DNA of 12,430 bases, taken from the NCBI RefSeq assembly GCF_000716335.1, contig NZ_KL591043.1, positions 5,840-18,269 of the forward strand, read 5' to 3'. Positions 7,837-12,430 of the stretch are shown here, piece after piece. The position numbers and the translations under genes are program-made. This DNA comes from Streptomyces sp. NRRL S-118. Lineage in GTDB: Bacteria > Actinomycetota > Actinomycetes > Streptomycetales > Streptomycetaceae. The first letter of the stretch is position 1. Each line of letters starts with the position of its first letter. Below the pieces are notes generated by a model that saw only the letters and a list, made by a program, of their open reading frames with translations, had not been told where the DNA came from and did not search any database.

Positions 7837-8427
7837 ATGAGGCTCCCGAACACCGCGTTCACCGAGCGGCCCTGGCGGATCCACGAGTTCATCAAGGACT
7901 TCGAGATCGAGGACGTCTGGGACCTGGACACCCCGGGAGGCCCCGACGATCTGGCCCTGCTGGTCCAGCAGTTCGACAGCGACGGGGCGGACTTCAAGCC
8001 GTCGCCGATGTACAAGCTGCTGTTCGCGATCCGCTGGCGGCTCGGAGCCATCCTCAAGTGGGACGAGGAGAAGCACGGCCTCGGCCCGCGCAACCCGTCC
8101 CTGCGGGACCGGCTGCCGGACGACCTGCGCGACGGCCCCTGCGGCCCGGACCTGAAGGTGGTGCCGATGAAGTCGGTCTACCAGAGCTCCGACGAATGGG
8201 TCACCGAGGTCGTCAACAAGACCGTGCACGCGGCCATGCACATCGGCTGGGTGGACGACGGGAACGGCCGGTACCACGCCCAGATGGCCGTCCTGGTCAA
8301 GAAGAAGGGCACGCTGGGCAAGGTGTACATGCCCCTCATCCTTCCCTTCCGGCGCATCTTCGTGACGCCTTCCCTGGTCAAGGCGATCGGCCGCTCCTGG
8401 CGGACGCGGACGCGGCCGACCGCCTGA
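7837..8427 (+). CDS. DUF2867-family protein of unknown function
   Basis: This 196-residue protein is recognisable as a DUF2867 (PF11066) protein. It has the RLPNTAFTERPWRIHEF start, EDVWDLDTPGGPDDLALLV, the FAIRWRLG segment, SLRDRLPDDLR, DEWVTEVVNKTVHAAMHIGWV, and a basic C-terminus with PFRRIFVTPSL. The biochemical role of the family is not established to my knowledge. From memory, Pfam places it in the Bet v 1/START-like (SRPBCC) superfamily, whose members bind hydrophobic ligands and include aromatic polyketide cyclases; this placement should be checked. There is no signal peptide or clear membrane segment, so it is probably cytosolic. It stands alone between two gaps, just upstream of the PKS loading-module gene and on the same strand. 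It could act on the polyketide, bind it, or be a bystander. Family call is firm; function is unknown. Confidence 0.9.
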   Translation: MRLPNTAFTERPWRIHEFIKDFEIEDVWDLDTPGGPDDLALLVQQFDSDGADFKPSPMYKLLFAIRWRLGAILKWDEEKHGLGPRNPSLRDRLPDDLRDGPCGPDLKVVPMKSVYQSSDEWVTEVVNKTVHAAMHIGWVDDGNGRYHAQMAVLVKKKGTLGKVYMPLILPFRRIFVTPSLVKAIGRSWRTRTRPTA

Positions 8428-8505
8428 GACCGGCCGGTGCGGCCCCGCCGCACCACGGCCCGCCCCCGGCGCCTCCCGCGCCGCACCCCGCGGCCGACCT
8501 CGCAC

Positions 8506-8542
8506 CCCGTAGCCCGCGCGGCCCCACCGCGCGGGCTACGGG
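8506..8542. terminator. Perfect 16-bp inverted repeat, probable transcription terminator
   Basis: CCCGTAGCCCGCGCGG (8506-8521) and CCGCGCGGGCTACGGG (8527-8542) pair without mismatch around the loop CCCCA. It lies 78 bases after the DUF2867 stop and about 205 bases before the next PKS start. No U-tract follows, as is usual in streptomycetes. It most likely ends DUF2867 transcription and separates it from the PKS gene. The arms contain TA steps and read the same on both strands, so an operator role is also possible. Confidence 0.75.
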
Positions 8543-8739
8543 CGTTCCCGGACGGCGCGACGGACGAGCCGCCCCGCGGTCGCGCACCGCACCCGAACAC
8601 CCCGCGAACACACCGCCGACGGCGGCGGTACGCCGGATGACGGACGCGTACCGGCCCCGGTCCCACCGGATTCGACGGCGCCGAAGTGTATCTGCGGAGC
8701 CCGTTCACGGATCGTGCAGCCAAAGGGGTAGAAAGGGCT

Positions 8740-8743
8740 GGAG
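8740..8743 (+). promoter_or_regulatory. Ribosome binding site of the second PKS gene
   Basis: GGAG lies four bases before the ATG at 8748, with a further purine run GAAAGGG at 8731-8737. The first KS motif (AVAVIGMSC) starts at residue 17 from this ATG. It is the only well-supplied start before the conserved domain. Confidence 0.65.
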
Positions 8744-8747
8744 CTCT

Positions 8748-11700
8748 ATGGGCGTCAATGAGTGCGGGCAAGGGTTCACCGGGGTGGGTCAGAATGCCGT
8801 CGCCGTCATCGGAATGTCGTGCCGTGTCCCGGGCGCCGAGGACGTGCGCGCCTTCTGGAAGCTGCTGAGGGAGGGCGGGGACGCGATCTCGGACGCGCCC
8901 GCCGACCGGTGGCCCACGGACATCCCCGAACTGGCGCGCCACCCCAGGGGCGGTTTCGTCGACCGCGTCGGCGACTTCGACGCCGGCTTCTTCGGCATCT
9001 CCCCGCGCGAGGCCGCGGTGATGGACCCGCGCCAGCGGATGGTGCTCGAACTGAGCTGGCAGGCGGTGGAGGACGCCTCGCTCGCACCGGAGAGCCTGCG
9101 CGGCAGCGCCACCGCCGTGTTCCTGGGCGCCACCGGTGACGACTACGCCTCCCTGGTGCACCGGCACGGCGCCGACGCGCTGTCCCACCACTCCGTCGCC
9201 GGGCTGAGCCGGGGCCTCATCGCCAACCGGGTCTCGCACCAACTGGGCCTGCACGGACCGAGCCTGACCGTGGACACCGCGCAGTCCTCCTCCCTCGTCG
9301 CCGTCCACATGGCCTGCGAGAGCCTGCGCTCGGGAGCCGCGCGCCTGGCACTGGCCGGCGGCGTCCACCTGAACCTGGTGCCGGAGAGCACCATCGCCTT
9401 CGCCCGCGCCGGGGCCCTGTCGCCCGACTGCCGCAGCCACACCTTCGACGCCCGCGCCAACGGCTTCGTCCGCGGCGAGGGCGCCGGCGTGGTGGTGCTC
9501 AAGCGCCTGGCCGACGCGGTCGCCGACGGCGACGACGTGTACTGCGTCCTGCTCGGCGGCGCCGTCAACCACGACGGCCCCGGCGCGCTGACCGTGCCCA
9601 GCGCCGAGGCGCAGAGCGCGCTGCTGCGTGCCGCGTACCGCGACGCCGGGGTGACCCCCGCGCAGGTGCGGTACGTCGAACTGCACGGCACCGGCACCCG
9701 GGCGGGCGACCCCGTCGAGGCGAGCGCCCTCGCCGAGGTCTTCGGCGAAGGCCGTGACGCCGCGCGGCCGCTGCTCGTGGGGTCGGTGAAGACCAACATC
9801 GGCCACCTCGACGCGGCCGCGGGCGTCGTCGGACTGATCAAGGCCGCCCTGTCCGTACGCCACGGAGTGCTGCCGGCGAGCCTCAACTACGAGACCCCGA
9901 ACCCGGACATCCCCCTGGAGCAGTGGAAGCTGCGGGTCAACGCCACCGCCGCGCCGTGGCCCGACGGCCCCCGGCTGGCCGGCGTCAGCTCCTTCGGCAT
10001 CGGCGGCACCAACTGCCACCTCGTCGTCGCCGCCCCCGAGACCCGGACCGCCCCGGAATCCGGCCCCGGCCCCGGCCCCGCACTCCCCGAGGAGGCCCCG
10101 CCCCCACCGCGGCACGGCGCCGGAGCCGCGCCCGGCACGCCCGTCCCGGTGATGGTCTCCGCCCGCACCCCGCAGGCGCTGCGGGCCCAGGCCCGGCAGC
10201 TGCACGACTGGGTGCGCGACGACACCGCGCTGCGCCCCGAGGACGTCGGCTGGTCCACCGCGACCACCAGGTCCCCGCTGAAGAGCCGGGGCGTCGTCCT
10301 CGCCGCCGACCGCGACGAACTCCTCGACGGCCTGGCCGCGCTGGCCGAGGGCAGGCCGTCGGCGCGGGCGGTCACCGGCACCGCCGCCGAGGGCGGCCGC
10401 GTCGTCTGGGTCTTCTCCGGCCAGGGCGCGCACTGGACCGGCATGGCCCGCGGCCTGTGGCGGACGAACGAGGTGTTCGCCGCCCGCATGGAGGAGTGCG
10501 AGGCCCTGCTCCAGCAGTACGCCGGCTGGTCGCTGCGCGAGGTGCTCGGCGACGAGGACGCCCTCACGCGCATGGACGTCGTCCAGCCCGCGCTGTTCGC
10601 CGTCATGGTCTCCCTGGCCGAGGTGTGGCGCTCGACCGGCCTGGAGCCGGACGCGGTCATCGGCCACTCCCAGGGCGAGATCGCCGCCGCGACCGCCGCC
10701 GGCATCCTCTCCCTCGCCGACGGCGTGCGGCTGATCGTCGCCCGCGCGCGGATCATCACCGAGAAGCTCTCCGGACGCGGCCTGATGGCCGTCCTGGACC
10801 TGCCGGCCGACCAGGTCGACCGGTCCCGCGTCGCGGTCGCCGCGGTCAACTCGCCCGGCACCGTGGTGATCTCCGGCGACCCCGACGGCGTCCGCGCCGC
10901 CGTCGCCGACTGCCGGGCCCGGGACATCCGCGCCCGGATCGTCCCCGTCGACTACGCCTCCCACTGCGACCACGTGGAGTCCATCCGGGACGAGGTGCTC
11001 GCCGGTGTGGCGGGCGCCCCCACCACCGACACCGGGGTGGCGTTCTACTCCACCGTCGTCGCCGGCCGGGTCGACCCGGCCACCCTGGACGCCGAGTACT
11101 GGTACCGCAACCTGCGCGAGCCGGTGCGCTTCGCCGCCACCGTGGAGGCGCTGGCCGCCGACGGCTACGGCGTGTTCGTCGAGGTCAGCCCGCACCCTGT
11201 GCTGACGATGCACATCGCGGGCACGGTCGGCTCCGCCGTCGTGCAGCCCACGCTGCGCCGCAACGAGGACGAGACGCACCGCCTGCTGCTGTCCATGGCC
11301 GAACTCCACACCCGGGGCGTCGACCTGGACTGGCGCAGCTGCTACCCCGGCGCCCGGCGCGTACCGCTGCCCCCCTACGCCTTCCAGCGCGAGACCCACT
11401 GGATCGACGGGACCGCCGCCACCGCCACGCCCGTCACGCGGCCGGCCCCCGCCGCCGGCGCCACCGCGCCCGAGGCCGCGCCCGCCGCCGGCGGGATGTC
11501 CGAGCAGGACCTGTGGACGCTGGTCCGCGGTGAGGCGGCGGTGCTGCTCGGGCACACCGACACCACGCGGATCGGAGCGGACAACACCTTCAAGGAGCTC
11601 GGCTTCGACTCCGTGACCGCGGTGCAGCTGCGGGACCGGCTCAACGCCGCGACCGGTCTGGAGACGCCCGCCTCGCTGGTCTACGACCACCCGACCCCCG

Positions 11701-12430
11701 CCGCCGTGGTGCGCCACCTGCGCGAGCGGTTCACCGGGGAGCCGGACGGGGAGCACCCCGGTGCGGAAACCGGCACCGCCCCCGCGGGCGACGAGCCGAT
11801 CGCGATCGTCGGCATGAGCTGCCGGCTGCCCGGCGGCGTCACCACCCCCGAGGACCTGTGGCGGCTCGTCGCCGACGGAGCCGACGCGATCACCGGGTTC
11901 CCCGAGGACCGCGGCTGGCAGGTCGGCACCGACGCGGACTTCGTCCCCGCCGGCGGCTTCCTGGACGGCGCGGCCGACTTCGACGCGGGCTTCTTCCGGA
12001 TCAGCCCGCGCGAGGCCCTCGCCATGGACCCGCAGCAGCGCCTCGCCCTCGAGGCCGTCTGGGAGGCACTGGAGAGCGCCGGCCAGGACCCGGCCCGGCT
12101 GCGCCGCAGCAGCACCGCGGTGTTCATGGGCGCCATGGCCCAGGACTACCTGCCGCGCCTGCAGGACGTCTCGGGCAACCTCGCCGGCCACGCCCTGACC
12201 GGCGGCTCCGGCAGCGTCGTGTCCGGCCGGATCGCCTACTCCCTCGGGCTGGAGGGACCGGCCGTCACCGTCGACACCGCCTGCTCCTCCTCCCTGGTCG
12301 CCGTCCACCTGGCCGCCCAGTCGCTGCGCTCCGGCGACTGCTCCCTCGCCCTGGCGGGCGGCGTCACCGTGATGTCCACCCCGGGCATGTTCGTCGAGTT
12401 CGCCCGGCAGGGCGGACTGGCCGCCGACGG
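8748..12430 (+). CDS. Modular type I PKS, loading module KSQ-AT-ACP then KS of module 1, 3' end outside window
   Basis: This gene starts polyketide synthesis in the cytosol. It is open to the right edge, with 1227 complete codons visible. KSQ (residues 17 to about 428) has DTAQSSSL with Gln179 in place of the catalytic Cys, and keeps His313 (HGTGT) and His353 (NIGHL). Such domains decarboxylate the acyl-ACP rather than condense. AT (about 552-877) has GHSQG with Ser641, RMDVVQP and YASH at 736-739, all typical of methylmalonyl-CoA, so the starter should be propionyl. ACP (about 915-990) has LGFDS with Ser955. A second KS starts at about 1016 with normal DTACSSSL, Cys1179, and is cut by the window edge before its His motifs. 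Only 16 residues precede KSQ, so there is no N-terminal docking domain, as expected of the first protein in an assembly line. The KSQ-AT linker is rich in Pro, Ala and Gly. Starter identity is inferred from AT motifs. Confidence 0.96.
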   Translation, partial: MGVNECGQGFTGVGQNAVAVIGMSCRVPGAEDVRAFWKLLREGGDAISDAPADRWPTDIPELARHPRGGFVDRVGDFDAGFFGISPREAAVMDPRQRMVLELSWQAVEDASLAPESLRGSATAVFLGATGDDYASLVHRHGADALSHHSVAGLSRGLIANRVSHQLGLHGPSLTVDTAQSSSLVAVHMACESLRSGAARLALAGGVHLNLVPESTIAFARAGALSPDCRSHTFDARANGFVRGEGAGVVVLKRLADAVADGDDVYCVLLGGAVNHDGPGALTVPSAEAQSALLRAAYRDAGVTPAQVRYVELHGTGTRAGDPVEASALAEVFGEGRDAARPLLVGSVKTNIGHLDAAAGVVGLIKAALSVRHGVLPASLNYETPNPDIPLEQWKLRVNATAAPWPDGPRLAGVSSFGIGGTNCHLVVAAPETRTAPESGPGPGPALPEEAPPPPRHGAGAAPGTPVPVMVSARTPQALRAQARQLHDWVRDDTALRPEDVGWSTATTRSPLKSRGVVLAADRDELLDGLAALAEGRPSARAVTGTAAEGGRVVWVFSGQGAHWTGMARGLWRTNEVFAARMEECEALLQQYAGWSLREVLGDEDALTRMDVVQPALFAVMVSLAEVWRSTGLEPDAVIGHSQGEIAAATAAGILSLADGVRLIVARARIITEKLSGRGLMAVLDLPADQVDRSRVAVAAVNSPGTVVISGDPDGVRAAVADCRARDIRARIVPVDYASHCDHVESIRDEVLAGVAGAPTTDTGVAFYSTVVAGRVDPATLDAEYWYRNLREPVRFAATVEALAADGYGVFVEVSPHPVLTMHIAGTVGSAVVQPTLRRNEDETHRLLLSMAELHTRGVDLDWRSCYPGARRVPLPPYAFQRETHWIDGTAATATPVTRPAPAAGATAPEAAPAAGGMSEQDLWTLVRGEAAVLLGHTDTTRIGADNTFKELGFDSVTAVQLRDRLNAATGLETPASLVYDHPTPAAVVRHLRERFTGEPDGEHPGAETGTAPAGDEPIAIVGMSCRLPGGVTTPEDLWRLVADGADAITGFPEDRGWQVGTDADFVPAGGFLDGAADFDAGFFRISPREALAMDPQQRLALEAVWEALESAGQDPARLRRSSTAVFMGAMAQDYLPRLQDVSGNLAGHALTGGSGSVVSGRIAYSLGLEGPAVTVDTACSSSLVAVHLAAQSLRSGDCSLALAGGVTVMSTPGMFVEFARQGGLAAD

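Larger units (their letters stand above)
8428..8747. other. 320-base intergenic region before the loading-module PKS gene
   Basis: I see no convincing gene here. After the strong hairpin at 8506-8542 there is a weaker one: ACCGCC at 8612-8617 pairs with GGCGGT at 8624-8629. The DNA from about 8665 to the PKS start is less GC-rich than its surroundings, as expected of a promoter and leader. I could not find a -35/-10 pair with acceptable spacing. This is the likely place for the promoter of the second PKS transcript and for any regulator binding. Confidence 0.5.

Noticed and set aside
8671..8694. TTCGAC and TATCTG as a possible promoter for the second PKS gene
   Set aside because: The spacing is about 12 bases, too short for a normal sigma-70-type promoter.
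7547..8747. Possible tRNA, CRISPR array, insertion sequence or attachment site in the two gaps
   Set aside because: I saw no cloverleaf, no spaced direct repeats, no transposase remnants and no terminal repeats; only simple hairpins.
8178..12308. Uninterrupted 1376-codon reading frame on the minus strand opposite the second PKS gene
   Set aside because: Same cause: it runs through a real gene and an intergenic hairpin, has no domain motifs, and mirrors the KSQ-AT-ACP-KS coding strand.

Overview
The window is a very GC-rich, plus-strand stretch of an actinomycete genome, most likely Streptomyces or a close relative. It lies inside a modular type I polyketide synthase (PKS) locus. The evidence is the strong third-position GC bias, the multidomain PKS proteins, a DHA2-type exporter, an actinobacterial P450 and a DUF2867 protein. 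I saw no TTA (bldA-dependent) codon in any called gene. The product cannot be named from this sequence.

Layout. (1) 2-4675 is the 3' part of a PKS gene encoding the last module of an assembly line: KS tail, AT, DH, KR, ACP and a terminal thioesterase (TE). The AT has methylmalonyl-type motifs. The KR has lost its cofactor-loop, Lys, Tyr and Asn signatures, and the DH carries Glu in place of the second catalytic Asp. (2) 4672-6090 is a 14-TM DHA2-family MFS exporter that overlaps the PKS stop by four bases. (3) 6104-7546 is a cytochrome P450 that follows after 13 bases. These three genes look like one transcription unit. (4) 7547-7836 is a 290-base gap with two GC-rich hairpins. (5) 7837-8427 is a DUF2867 protein of unknown function. 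(6) 8428-8747 is a 320-base gap with a perfect 16-bp inverted repeat, a probable terminator. (7) 8748 to the right edge is the 5' part of a second PKS gene. It opens with a KSQ-AT-ACP loading module (active-site Cys replaced by Gln, methylmalonyl-type AT) and runs into the KS of extension module 1.

How the parts fit together. The second PKS should load methylmalonyl units, decarboxylate them with KSQ to a propionyl starter, and begin chain extension. The first PKS should add the final methylmalonyl unit, probably leave its beta-keto group unreduced, and release the chain through the TE. The P450 probably oxidises the released product and the MFS protein probably exports it. The DUF2867 protein has no assigned role. 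The genes for the start and end of an assembly line sit next to each other with the terminal one upstream. This means either one non-collinear cluster or a junction between two. The least ordinary points are the inactivated terminal reductive loop, this gene order, and the DUF2867 gene placed directly before the loading-module gene.
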